A stretch of DNA of 5,769 nt from Candidatus Zixiibacteriota bacterium (GTDB lineage: Bacteria; Zixibacteria; MSB-5A5; GN15; FEB-12): the NCBI GenBank assembly GCA_030642845.1, contig DAOWMZ010000143.1, positions 1 to 5,769 of the forward strand, in the 5' to 3' direction. Numbering within the stretch: the first letter of the stretch is position 1; every line of letters begins with the position of its first letter. Position numbers and translations under genes: made by a program. Below, in pieces: positions 1-5,528 of the stretch. The notes beneath the pieces are model-generated. The model was not told where the DNA came from. It saw only the letters and a program-made list of their open reading frames with translations, and made no database searches.

Positions 1-1
1 A

Positions 2-187
2 AAAGCACCGGTGAAAATATTTGCCGGAAGTGAAGATAAAATCTTTGAGCCATTGGCGCACATTCTTTGTGATAAAATACCAAATTGTGATGTCTCTATT
101 TTCGAGGGAATCGGACATATGATAAATATGGAATCCCCGGAGCGGTTTAATCAAGAGCTGGATGAATTCCTCTCAAGCATATCCTAA
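2..187 (+). CDS. Alpha/beta hydrolase, C-terminal fragment (5' end outside window)
   Basis: Only the last 61 residues are present, open from the window edge to a TAA at 185-187. Two features are typical of the end of an alpha/beta-hydrolase fold. The first is a strand-turn block, VKIFAGSEDKIFEP (residues 4-17), whose GSEDxxxxP layout places the acid of the catalytic triad at Asp12. The second is GIGHMINMESPERF (36-49), placing the catalytic His at His39, followed by the family's usual terminal helix ending in LDEFLSSIS. The nucleophile Ser and the N-terminal core lie upstream and cannot be seen, so substrate and subfamily (esterase, lipase, dehalogenase-like and so on) are unknown. A plausible terminator follows at 222-267, and the gap to the purine genes is large, so this is probably the last gene of a separate transcript. 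Confidence 0.8.
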   Translation, partial: KAPVKIFAGSEDKIFEPLAHILCDKIPNCDVSIFEGIGHMINMESPERFNQELDEFLSSIS

Positions 188-221
188 TAAGCTGAATAAC
201 AATATAGTAGTAGTATAAGCT

Positions 222-267
222 AAAGCATTACATTACGTAAGAGATTATCTCATAAGTATGCTTTTTT
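222..267 (+). terminator. Probable rho-independent terminator after the hydrolase gene
   Basis: AAAGCAT (222-228) pairs perfectly with ATGCTTT (258-264). Inside this, ACGTAAGAGA pairs with TCTCATAAGT (two mismatches) around a TTA loop, leaving a 6-nt bulge on the left side. The right arm runs straight into six T residues (262-267). The stem is AT-rich, so strength is uncertain, but its position 35 nt after the hydrolase stop fits a terminator. Confidence 0.5.
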
Positions 268-282
268 AAGATTCAGTAAAGC

Positions 283-357
283 TCGCGTAAAGGCGGGGCT
301 TGTCTCCGCCGTTGAAATACAATGACTTCGGGCGACACAAGGCTGCCCTCTACGCGA
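283..357. repeat. GC-rich palindromic double-hairpin repeat element (MITE/REP-like candidate)
   Basis: The ends are a perfect 7-bp inverted repeat, TCGCGTA at 283-289 and TACGCGA at 351-357. The two 29-nt arms (283-311 and the complement of 329-357) match at about 21 of 29 positions. Each arm folds on its own. Left, GGCGGGG-CTTGT-CTCCGCC (292-310) has a 7-bp stem with one G-T pair. Right, GGGCGAC-ACAAG-GCTGCCC (330-348) has one G-T pair and one mismatch. The two loops are reverse complements of each other. The element stands out as GC-rich in AT-rich surroundings and carries no ORF. It looks like a small dispersed non-coding element, but only one copy is visible here, so repetition in the genome is inferred. 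No clear target duplication was found. Confidence 0.55.
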
Positions 358-434
358 TCAGAAGAGTATAAATATTTTTGTAAATAACCACATAAACTCT
401 GTCGCTGTTAAATTAGAATAAATAAATTTTCAAA

Positions 435-557
435 ATGAACAGAATGTATTACTTTACAGGGAAGGAAAAACAAATATATTTGACTGATTCGGAGGTCAGG
501 TTATTAAACATGCTCGGAAGTAGTAAGGAAGATTTTGAAAAACAGACTGGAGAATGA
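435..557 (+). CDS. Possible 40-residue small protein upstream of and overlapping purN
   Basis: An ATG at 435 opens 40 codons ending at TGA 555-557. The product starts MNRMYYFTGKEKQ and continues with YLTDSEVRLLNMLG, a stretch that could form an amphipathic helix-turn-helix-like segment, and it is rich in charged residues. The stop overlaps a candidate purN ATG at 554 as ATGA, the classic layout for translational coupling, and a GGAG (549-552) lies in its last codons. Against it: no Shine-Dalgarno is visible before 435, an ORF of this length can occur by chance, and a promoter-like sequence lies inside it (480-507). I recognise no family. If translated it could be a leader peptide or a small partner of the purine operon, but nothing in the sequence proves function. 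Confidence 0.3.
   Translation: MNRMYYFTGKEKQIYLTDSEVRLLNMLGSSKEDFEKQTGE
480..507 (+). promoter_or_regulatory. Candidate sigma70-type promoter for purN-purC-purH
   Basis: TTGACT (480-485) and TATTAA (502-507) are separated by 16 nt and lie about 55 nt before the purN start. Both boxes resemble the sigma70 consensus. The site lies inside the possible small ORF at 435-557, so the two interpretations partly compete. No operator was recognised around it. Confidence 0.3.
549..552 (+). promoter_or_regulatory. Shine-Dalgarno (GGAG) used to choose the purN start
   Basis: GGAG lies 10 nt before ATG 563 but only 1 nt before the in-frame ATG 554. The first spacing is workable and the second is too short, so 563 is preferred as the purN start. 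The alternative at 554 would depend on coupling to the overlapping small ORF. Confidence 0.5.
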
Positions 558-562
558 ATAAG

Positions 563-1174
563 ATGGTTGAGCCATTATCAAAAGTACATATAGCCGTTTT
601 CGTTTCTGGTGGTGGATCGAATCTCCAGGCTCTTATTGATGCCTCAAAATCAGGTCTGCTTAAAGGCGAAGTTGTACTGGTTATCTCAAATATGCGCAAA
701 GCGTATGGATTAGTCCGTGCTGAAAAAGAAGGTATCGATTCTTTTGTATTTAAAATTAAAAAATATGATACCCCTGAAAAAGCCAATGATGATCTTCTGG
801 CAAAATTAAAAAAATATGATATTGAATATATTGCAACAGCCGGTTACTTAAAATTATTGCCTCTGAATGTTGTTAAAACTTACAAAGATAAAATAGTAAA
901 TATCCATCCCGCCCTGCTTCCAAAATATGGAGGAAAGGGAATGTATGGTCATCATGTCCATGAAGCTGTTATTAATTCTGGAGATGAGGAATCGGGAATC
1001 ACAATTCATTTAGTGGATGAAATCTATGACCATGGAAACATCCTGCATCAAGTAAAAGTACCGGTTAAAAAGGACGATACTCCCGATACTTTAGCTGCCA
1101 GAGTATTAAAGCAGGAACATTTATGGTATGCCCGTATTTTGGATAAATTGATTAAAGGAGAATATAGGAAGTAA
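563..1174 (+). CDS. purN: Phosphoribosylglycinamide formyltransferase (GAR transformylase)
   Basis: This cytosolic enzyme transfers the formyl group of 10-formyltetrahydrofolate to GAR, giving FGAR in de novo purine synthesis. The 203-residue length is normal. Visible motifs are the N-terminal phosphate-binding VSGGGSNLQALI (residues 14-25); the catalytic block NIHPALLP with Asn113 and His115; the adjoining KYGGKGMYGHHVHEAV; and ESGITIHLVDEIYDHGNI, which holds the conserved acidic residue (Asp152 region). The KYGGKGMYG form resembles PurN proteins I associate with Bacteroidetes and relatives. Start: ATG 563 has GGAG at workable spacing; ATG 554 would add three residues. The downstream purC start lies 1 nt after the stop, and the purC Shine-Dalgarno lies inside the purN 3' end, so the two are surely co-translated. 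All active-site residues appear intact. Confidence 0.95.
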   Translation: MVEPLSKVHIAVFVSGGGSNLQALIDASKSGLLKGEVVLVISNMRKAYGLVRAEKEGIDSFVFKIKKYDTPEKANDDLLAKLKKYDIEYIATAGYLKLLPLNVVKTYKDKIVNIHPALLPKYGGKGMYGHHVHEAVINSGDEESGITIHLVDEIYDHGNILHQVKVPVKKDDTPDTLAARVLKQEHLWYARILDKLIKGEYRK

Positions 1175-1175
1175 A

Positions 1176-2072
1176 ATGAGTGAAATAGTTTTAAAAACAG
1201 ATATTAAAGAATATCCTCTTATGGTTAGAGGGAAAGTTCGCGATGTATATGATCTCGATGACAAGCTTTTGTTTGTTGCATCTGATAGGATCTCAGCTTT
1301 TGATGTAGTCATGCCCAACGGAATCCCGGGCAAAGGAAAAGTATTAACATCGATGTCCCTGTTCTGGTTTGACTTCCTTTCTGATGTGATTGAGAACCAT
1401 CTCGTATCCGCCAAAGTTGATGAATACCCGGAAGTGCTACATAAATATCGTGATGTTCTTGAAGGAAGATCTATGATTGTAACCAAAGCGGATCGGGTTG
1501 ACTGCGAATGTATCGTCCGTGGTTATATATCCGGAAGTATGTGGAAAGAACTCAAAAAAGAGCGTGAACATGGATCAAACACTGTACACGGTTTTGATTT
1601 CCCCCCGGACATTCAGGAATCAGGCAAATTAGCTGAAGCGATCTTTACTCCTTCGACCAAAAATGACAACGGCCATGACGAAAATATAAGTTACAAGCAA
1701 CTAATTGATCTTATTGGGGAAGAGACGGCAAAATTATGTAAAGAGAAATCTTTAGCAGTTTATACTAAAGCAGCGGACTATGCTTTGACAAAAGGAATAA
1801 TCATTGCCGACACAAAATTTGAATTCGGATTCAAAGATGGTCGGTTTATTTTGATCGATGAAGTTCTTTCACCCGATTCAAGCCGGTTCTGGCCAGTAGA
1901 TAAGTATGAAGTTGGCCGGGGGCAGGATTCATTTGATAAACAGCCTATCAGGGATTATCTGGACAGACTGGATTGGAACAAAAAACCACCAGCACCGAAG
2001 TTGCCGGATGAAGTTGTCAATGCTTCCGCAAAACTATATGCCGAAGTGGAAAAACTGCTGACTGGAAAATAA
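1176..2072 (+). CDS. purC: Phosphoribosylaminoimidazole-succinocarboxamide synthase (SAICAR synthetase)
   Basis: This enzyme ligates aspartate to CAIR using ATP to form SAICAR. At 298 residues it is the longer form of the family (the E. coli type is about 240). Motifs seen: GKVRDVYD (residues 19-26) and SDRISAFD (36-43) of the ATP-binding N-terminal part; VDCECIVRGYISGSMW (108-123); EAIFTPSTK (154-162); the family signature IADTKFEFG (210-218); and DEVLSPDSSRFWP (228-240), a substrate- and metal-binding segment. A long C-terminal tail, EVGRGQDSFDKQPIRDYL, is typical of the longer type. The ATG at 1176 has AGGAAG (1166-1171) 4 nt upstream, overlapping the end of purN. It sits between purN and purH in one operon, upstream of PurH in the pathway (PurB, which lies between the two steps, is not in the window). 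No defect seen. Confidence 0.96.
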   Translation: MSEIVLKTDIKEYPLMVRGKVRDVYDLDDKLLFVASDRISAFDVVMPNGIPGKGKVLTSMSLFWFDFLSDVIENHLVSAKVDEYPEVLHKYRDVLEGRSMIVTKADRVDCECIVRGYISGSMWKELKKEREHGSNTVHGFDFPPDIQESGKLAEAIFTPSTKNDNGHDENISYKQLIDLIGEETAKLCKEKSLAVYTKAADYALTKGIIIADTKFEFGFKDGRFILIDEVLSPDSSRFWPVDKYEVGRGQDSFDKQPIRDYLDRLDWNKKPPAPKLPDEVVNASAKLYAEVEKLLTGK

Positions 2073-2109
2073 TTATCAGGGATGTATTTTAAATATATTG
2101 GAAGTTAAT

Positions 2110-3681
2110 ATGAGTGATTTTATAAAAATTAACAGAGCATTAATTTCAGTTTCGGATAAAACCGGGATTACCAAATTAGGCGAAAAGCTCAATGCAATGG
2201 GTGTTGAAATCCTGTCAACCGGAGGAACTTTAAAAGTATTAAAAGATGCCGGAGTACCTGCAATATCGGTTTCAACTTTTACCGGTTCACCGGAAATTCT
2301 TGATGGTCGCGTTAAAACTTTGCATCCCAAAATTCATGCCGGTATATTAGCTCGGCGTGATAATGAAAAAGATATGGATACCTTACAGGAATCAGATTAC
2401 AAGCCTATTGATCTGGTTGTTGTAAATCTTTATCCCTTTGAACAAACAGTTGCTAATCCAGATGCTTCCGATGAAGACATTATTGAAAATATTGATATCG
2501 GCGGACCATCGATGTTAAGATCGTCAGCTAAGAATCATGTAAGTGTAACGGTGGTTGTAAATCCTTCTGATTATAAAACACTTCTTAAGGAAATGAAAGA
2601 AAATGAAGGAGCAACATCTTTTGAATTCCGTAGAAATTGTGCGGCAAAAGCATTTGCTTTAACCTCAAGATATGATACTGCTATCTCAAGATATTTCTCT
2701 GCCAAATCCAAAGAAGAAGCTGAAATGTTTCCGCCTAAGCTTGACCTTGATTATACTTTCCGTTCCGAATTAAGATATGGAGAAAATCCACATCAAAAGG
2801 CTTCTATCTATGTCTCAGATGAATATAAAGGTCCTACTCTCCTTGATGGGAATATCCTTTCAGGGAAAGAACTTTCGTATAATAATTATGGCGATCTTGA
2901 TGCCTGTCTTGATATGCTTCTGGATTTTCAGGAACCATTTGCCTGCGTATTAAAACACGCCAATCCCTGTGGGGCGGCAGTAGCTGATTCTATTACAGAG
3001 GCTTACAAAATGGCTTACGAAAGCGATCCTCTTTCTGCATTTGGTTCGATTATTGGCTTGAATCGCGAAGTTGATATTGAATGCGCAAAATTACTTCATG
3101 AAACCCCGTTTGTTGAATGTATGATAGCTCCCTCATTTACTGATGAAACTTTTAAGCTGCTGAAAAAGAAAAAAACAAGAAGGCTTCTTTCCTTACCTCA
3201 AATATCCAATGGACTTCCCAAAGATCAGATGGTTTATAAATCAATCCGAGGCGGGATGTTACTTCAAATGCAGGATGATTTGGAAACCAATATCGATGAC
3301 CTGAAAGTTGTCACCAAAAGAAAACCAACACCAGAAGAATTAAAGTCATTAATATTTGCTTGGAAAGTGGTTAAACATACCAAATCAAATGCAATTGTTC
3401 TGGCAAAAGATAATGCTACAGTAGGTATAGGGATGGGACAGACTTCCAGAGTTGACTCAGGATTTATGGCAGTCAAGCGTGCCGGTGACAGAGCCAAAGG
3501 GGCTGTTATGGCTTCTGATGCTTTTTATCCTATGCCCGATGGAATTGAAGTTGGTACAGATGTTGGAGTTACGGCAATAATTCAGCCGGGTGGTTCCAAA
3601 GGAGATGAGTTGGCAATTGAAGCGGCCGACAAAGCCGGAGCGGCAATGGTCTTTACCGGGCATCGCCACTTTAAACACTAG
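2110..3681 (+). CDS. purH: Bifunctional AICAR formyltransferase / IMP cyclohydrolase
   Basis: PurH catalyses the last two steps to IMP: formylation of AICAR with 10-formyl-THF, then ring closure of FAICAR. The 523-residue length is normal. The N-terminal MGS-like cyclohydrolase domain (about 1-150) shows ALISVSDKTGI, STGGT (36-40), GRVKTLHPKIHAGIL (66-80), DLVVVNLYPF (101-110) and IDIGGPSMLRSSAKN (128-142). The transformylase domain shows LRYGENPHQ (221-229), the catalytic pair Lys282-His283 in KHANPCGAA, ASDAFYPMPDGIE (from about 468) and the characteristic C-terminus GHRHFKH. The start is ATG 2110, with GGAAG (2100-2104) 5 nt upstream. A TTG at 2098 would add four residues but lacks a better ribosome site. 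A 37-nt gap separates it from purC with no terminator seen, so it is probably in the same transcript. Confidence 0.97.
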   Translation: MSDFIKINRALISVSDKTGITKLGEKLNAMGVEILSTGGTLKVLKDAGVPAISVSTFTGSPEILDGRVKTLHPKIHAGILARRDNEKDMDTLQESDYKPIDLVVVNLYPFEQTVANPDASDEDIIENIDIGGPSMLRSSAKNHVSVTVVVNPSDYKTLLKEMKENEGATSFEFRRNCAAKAFALTSRYDTAISRYFSAKSKEEAEMFPPKLDLDYTFRSELRYGENPHQKASIYVSDEYKGPTLLDGNILSGKELSYNNYGDLDACLDMLLDFQEPFACVLKHANPCGAAVADSITEAYKMAYESDPLSAFGSIIGLNREVDIECAKLLHETPFVECMIAPSFTDETFKLLKKKKTRRLLSLPQISNGLPKDQMVYKSIRGGMLLQMQDDLETNIDDLKVVTKRKPTPEELKSLIFAWKVVKHTKSNAIVLAKDNATVGIGMGQTSRVDSGFMAVKRAGDRAKGAVMASDAFYPMPDGIEVGTDVGVTAIIQPGGSKGDELAIEAADKAGAAMVFTGHRHFKH

Positions 3682-3728
3682 GTGGTATTAAGTATAGGTA
3701 TATATTGTTTAGAAGTAATTCGGAGATT

Positions 3729-3792
3729 TAAAGGTTGACACATAAATCAGTCACTTTTCACTGAATTGTCTTGCTTATATAAAAAACCTTTA
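3729..3792. repeat. Nested inverted repeats between purH and smg
   Basis: TAAAGGTT (3729-3736) is perfectly complementary to AACCTTTA (3785-3792), 48 nt apart. Inside, GACA (3737-3740) can pair with TGTC (3767-3770), and TCAGT (3747-3751) with ACTGA (3760-3764) around an 8-nt loop. Together they could form one interrupted stem. There is no clean T-run after it, so a standard intrinsic terminator is doubtful. It could be a leader structure, a weak terminator or chance in AT-rich DNA. Confidence 0.3.
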
Positions 3793-3799
3793 GTATTTT
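3771..3799 (+). promoter_or_regulatory. Weak candidate promoter for smg-coaBC
   Basis: TTGCTT (3771-3776), a 17-nt spacer and TATTTT (3794-3799) lie 32 nt before the chosen smg ATG. Each box matches only part of the sigma70 consensus, and such matches are common in AT-rich DNA. The position in the only sizeable gap between the two gene blocks is the main argument. Confidence 0.22.
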
Positions 3800-3831
3800 A
3801 CTCGAAATGACACCATTTGTTGGTAGGACTG

Positions 3832-4305
3832 ATGCGAAATAGAATATTAGAAATTGTAGTTTTTCTTATAGATTATATGCAGAGCCATAATAACACTCCA
3901 AGTGACTCTGATGATGTTTCATCGGTTTTGGAAGCTGAAGGATACTCTGATGATGAAATATCTTCGGCTTATTCATGGCTTTTACAGCGGTATGATAGTG
4001 CTCCGGAGCAATATTTTTCTGATTTTCCACCAGCTCGAACTTCGGTTCGTATTTTAACACAATCTGAAAGAACCCAGCTCTCTGCCGAAGCCCAGGGATT
4101 TTTATTAAAACTTTTCCATGTATCGCTTATTGATTCTGAGCAACTCGAAATGGTTCTTGAACGCGTATCAACTTTCGGACCCAGTGCAGTTGATCTGGAT
4201 CAGATGAAGCTTATTGCCAGCTCAGTAGTTCTTGATGATCTTGATGATTTTGATTCTGTTTCTATTTCCCAACATGCCGAAACATCATCACTTCGAATAA
4301 ATTAA
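3832..4305 (+). CDS. smg: Smg/DUF494 family protein
   Basis: The 157-residue product matches the E. coli Smg (DUF494) pattern along its length as I remember it. It has an N-terminal helix, ILEIVVFLIDYM (5-16); an acidic segment with a helical hairpin, EAEGYSDDEISSAYSWL (34-50); the core SVRILTQSERTQLSAEAQGFLL (71-92); and the C-terminal helices DSEQLEMVLERVSTFGP (101-117) and DLDQMKLIASSVVLDD (121-136). The length equals that of E. coli Smg. The last 20 or so residues are polar and low in conservation. No catalytic motif is known, and the family's molecular role is not established. ATG 3832 is chosen because it aligns with family N-termini and has GGTAGGA just upstream; an in-frame TTG at 3817 would add five residues. 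It ends 4 nt before coaBC, so the two are probably co-translated. In gammaproteobacteria smg neighbours dprA/topA, so this partner is different. Confidence 0.85.
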   Translation: MRNRILEIVVFLIDYMQSHNNTPSDSDDVSSVLEAEGYSDDEISSAYSWLLQRYDSAPEQYFSDFPPARTSVRILTQSERTQLSAEAQGFLLKLFHVSLIDSEQLEMVLERVSTFGPSAVDLDQMKLIASSVVLDDLDDFDSVSISQHAETSSLRIN

Positions 4306-4309
4306 GAAT

Positions 4310-4873
4310 ATGTCTCTTAAAAATATTAAGATTCTTGTCGGTATGACAGGCGGAATTGCATGCTATAAGGTACCCAACTTGATTAGATCACTGGTCGGGG
4401 AAGGGGCTGAAGTGCAGGTGGTTATGACTAAATCAGCGACACAATTTATTACACCTCTTACTATGGAAACAGTCTCAAACAAACCAGTTGCAATCGATAT
4501 GTTTGATGATCCGGGTCCTATCTCAACTCGCCATATAGATTTTGCTGAATGGCCGGATCTGATTCTGATTGCTCCTGCTACAGCTAACTTTATAGGTAAG
4601 GTTGCTTCGGGTGTATGCGATGATCTACTTACTACGATCATTTGTGCTACCAAAAGAAAAGTGCTTTTAGCACCGGCAATGAATCCCAATATGTGGAGTA
4701 ATCCAATTACCCAGCGTAATTTCAATACTCTTACCGATCTTGGTTATTTATCAATAGGTCCGACTGAAGGGGAAATGGCTTGTGAAAGCAACGGTGTGGG
4801 ACGGATGTCGGAACCTGATGAGATATTTAATGAAATTAAAAAAATATTCTCTTCAGTAAAAAAAAAACGCTAA
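4310..4873 (+). CDS. coaBC: CoaBC, N-terminal half: phosphopantothenoylcysteine decarboxylase domain (CoaC)
   Basis: This FMN-dependent domain decarboxylates 4'-phosphopantothenoylcysteine to 4'-phosphopantetheine in coenzyme A synthesis. Visible motifs are GGIACYK (14-20) near the flavin site; His75 in RHIDFAEWPD, the position of the essential His in E. coli Dfp; APATAN (89-94 region); PAMNPNMW with Asn125; and GEMACESNGVGRM with the catalytic Cys158 (154-166). The His/Asn/Cys numbering coincides with E. coli. The reading frame ends KKKR-stop at 4871-4873, at the normal junction with the CoaB domain, which continues one frame back across an A10 run (4858-4867). Together the halves would make 399 residues, close to the usual length of about 400. 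The start has only a weak AAGA before it and lies 4 nt after smg, suggesting translational coupling. The domain itself is intact. Confidence 0.93.
   Translation: MSLKNIKILVGMTGGIACYKVPNLIRSLVGEGAEVQVVMTKSATQFITPLTMETVSNKPVAIDMFDDPGPISTRHIDFAEWPDLILIAPATANFIGKVASGVCDDLLTTIICATKRKVLLAPAMNPNMWSNPITQRNFNTLTDLGYLSIGPTEGEMACESNGVGRMSEPDEIFNEIKKIFSSVKKKR
4858..4867 (+). other. A10 homopolymer at the CoaC/CoaB frame junction (slippage site or sequence error)
   Basis: Ten A residues sit exactly where the reading frame must change by -1 to join the two CoaBC domains. In the CoaC frame the codons read GTA AAA AAA AAA CGC TAA, which contains an A AAA AAA heptamer suitable for -1 ribosomal slipping 6 nt before the stop. 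The same run is long enough for RNA polymerase slippage; one added A restores a continuous 399-residue protein. A homopolymer length error in sequencing or assembly would look the same. Confidence 0.7.
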
Positions 4874-5508
4874 AAGGTAGAAGAATTCTGGTAACTGCCG
4901 GTCCAACATGGGAAGAAATTGATCCGGTCAGATATATTACAAATCATTCTTCAGGTAAAATGGGATATGCAATCGCTAAGGCTGCATCAGAAATGGGAGG
5001 AGAGACAACCCTGATTACCGGACCAACCAACTTAAGTGCTCCCACAGGCATGAAAGTTATCCACATTACTACTACAAATGAATTGCAAAAAGCGGTATTG
5101 AAAGAATTTAAGAACATGGATTGTTTAATAATGGCCGCAGCCCCGGCTGATTACCGGCCATCAAAAAAAATAATAAAAAAGATTAAACGAACCGGTGATA
5201 AACTTGCATTAGAGTTATCCCCTACTGATGATATTTTAAAAGAAATCGATAAGATAAAAAAGAATAATCAGTTAACGGTTGGATTCGCTCTTGAAACAGA
5301 TAATGGCATTGCCAACGCACGCAAGAAATTAAAAGAAAAAGGGCTTGATCTTATTGTCCTGAACCAACCCGGAGAGGATTCCGGATTTAATACTGATACA
5401 AATCGAGTAACAATTATAGCTCCAAAACGCAAACCCATAGAGTGGCCTTTAGGTACAAAAAAAGAAATTGCTCACAAGTTACTTGAATTCATACGAGGAA
5501 TGTTTTAA
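4861..5508 (+). CDS. coaBC: CoaBC, C-terminal half: phosphopantothenate-cysteine ligase domain (CoaB), frame-shifted from CoaC
   Basis: CoaB activates 4'-phosphopantothenate with a nucleoside triphosphate (CTP in most bacteria) and couples it to cysteine. Counting from 4861, motifs are RRILVTAGPTWEEIDPVR (7-24); YITNHSSGKMG (25-35) with the conserved Asn28; AAAPADYRP (92-100); KIKR (107-110), corresponding to the KxKK flap; VGFALET (140-146); and GFNTDTN (175-181). The frame is open from 4840, but between there and the first essential motif there is no ATG, GTG or TTG. The first ATG (4960) would remove the GPT and TNHSSGK segments, so it is not a credible start. Possible entry routes are frameshifting at the A10 run, or a restart at ATT 4885 (AAGG 7 nt upstream). 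The rest of the domain shows no stop or further shift, including across an A8 run at 5163-5170, so it appears under selection. Confidence 0.88.
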   Translation, partial: KKTLKGRRILVTAGPTWEEIDPVRYITNHSSGKMGYAIAKAASEMGGETTLITGPTNLSAPTGMKVIHITTTNELQKAVLKEFKNMDCLIMAAAPADYRPSKKIIKKIKRTGDKLALELSPTDDILKEIDKIKKNNQLTVGFALETDNGIANARKKLKEKGLDLIVLNQPGEDSGFNTDTNRVTIIAPKRKPIEWPLGTKKEIAHKLLEFIRGMF

Positions 5509-5528
5509 CATATAATTTTGGGATAAAT

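Larger units (their letters stand above)
188..434. other. Intergenic region between hydrolase gene and the purine block
   Basis: No recognisable coding sequence. It contains the terminator candidate at 222-267 and the palindromic element at 283-357. The remainder (358-434) is AT-rich and is where a promoter for the purine genes would be expected. A TATTTTTG at 373-380 matches the Bacteroidetes -7 pattern TAnnTTTG, but no TTG was found at the matching -33 spacing. No PurR-type palindrome or purine riboswitch was recognised. Confidence 0.5.

Noticed and set aside
373..380. Bacteroidetes-type -7 box TATTTTTG
   Set aside because: No TTG at the expected -33 distance, and such strings are common in AT-rich DNA; kept only as a note.
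1121..1486. Minus-strand open frame of 121 codons across the purN end and purC
   Set aside because: It lies wholly opposite well-supported purN/purC sequence with no family motif; an antisense shadow.
2076..3678. Minus-strand open frames opposite purH
   Set aside because: All lie opposite conserved purH coding sequence and show no motifs.
3735..3740. Perfect -35 box TTGACA upstream of smg
   Set aside because: No acceptable -10 box at 16-18 nt spacing.
3817..3831. TTG start for smg at 3817
   Set aside because: ATG 3832 matches family N-termini and has GGTAGGA just before it; the extension MLVGL has no support.
4363..4725. Minus-strand open frame of 120 codons inside coaBC
   Set aside because: It is opposite the CoaC motifs and has no recognisable domain of its own.
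5163..5170. A8 run inside CoaB as a second slippage site
   Set aside because: The frame is continuous across it with intact motifs on both sides, so no shift is needed.
4960..5508. Separate CoaB gene starting at the first ATG, 4960
   Set aside because: It would lose the GPTWEEIDPVR and TNHSSGK segments, including the conserved Asn, so it could not be a complete ligase; the true reading frame extends upstream.
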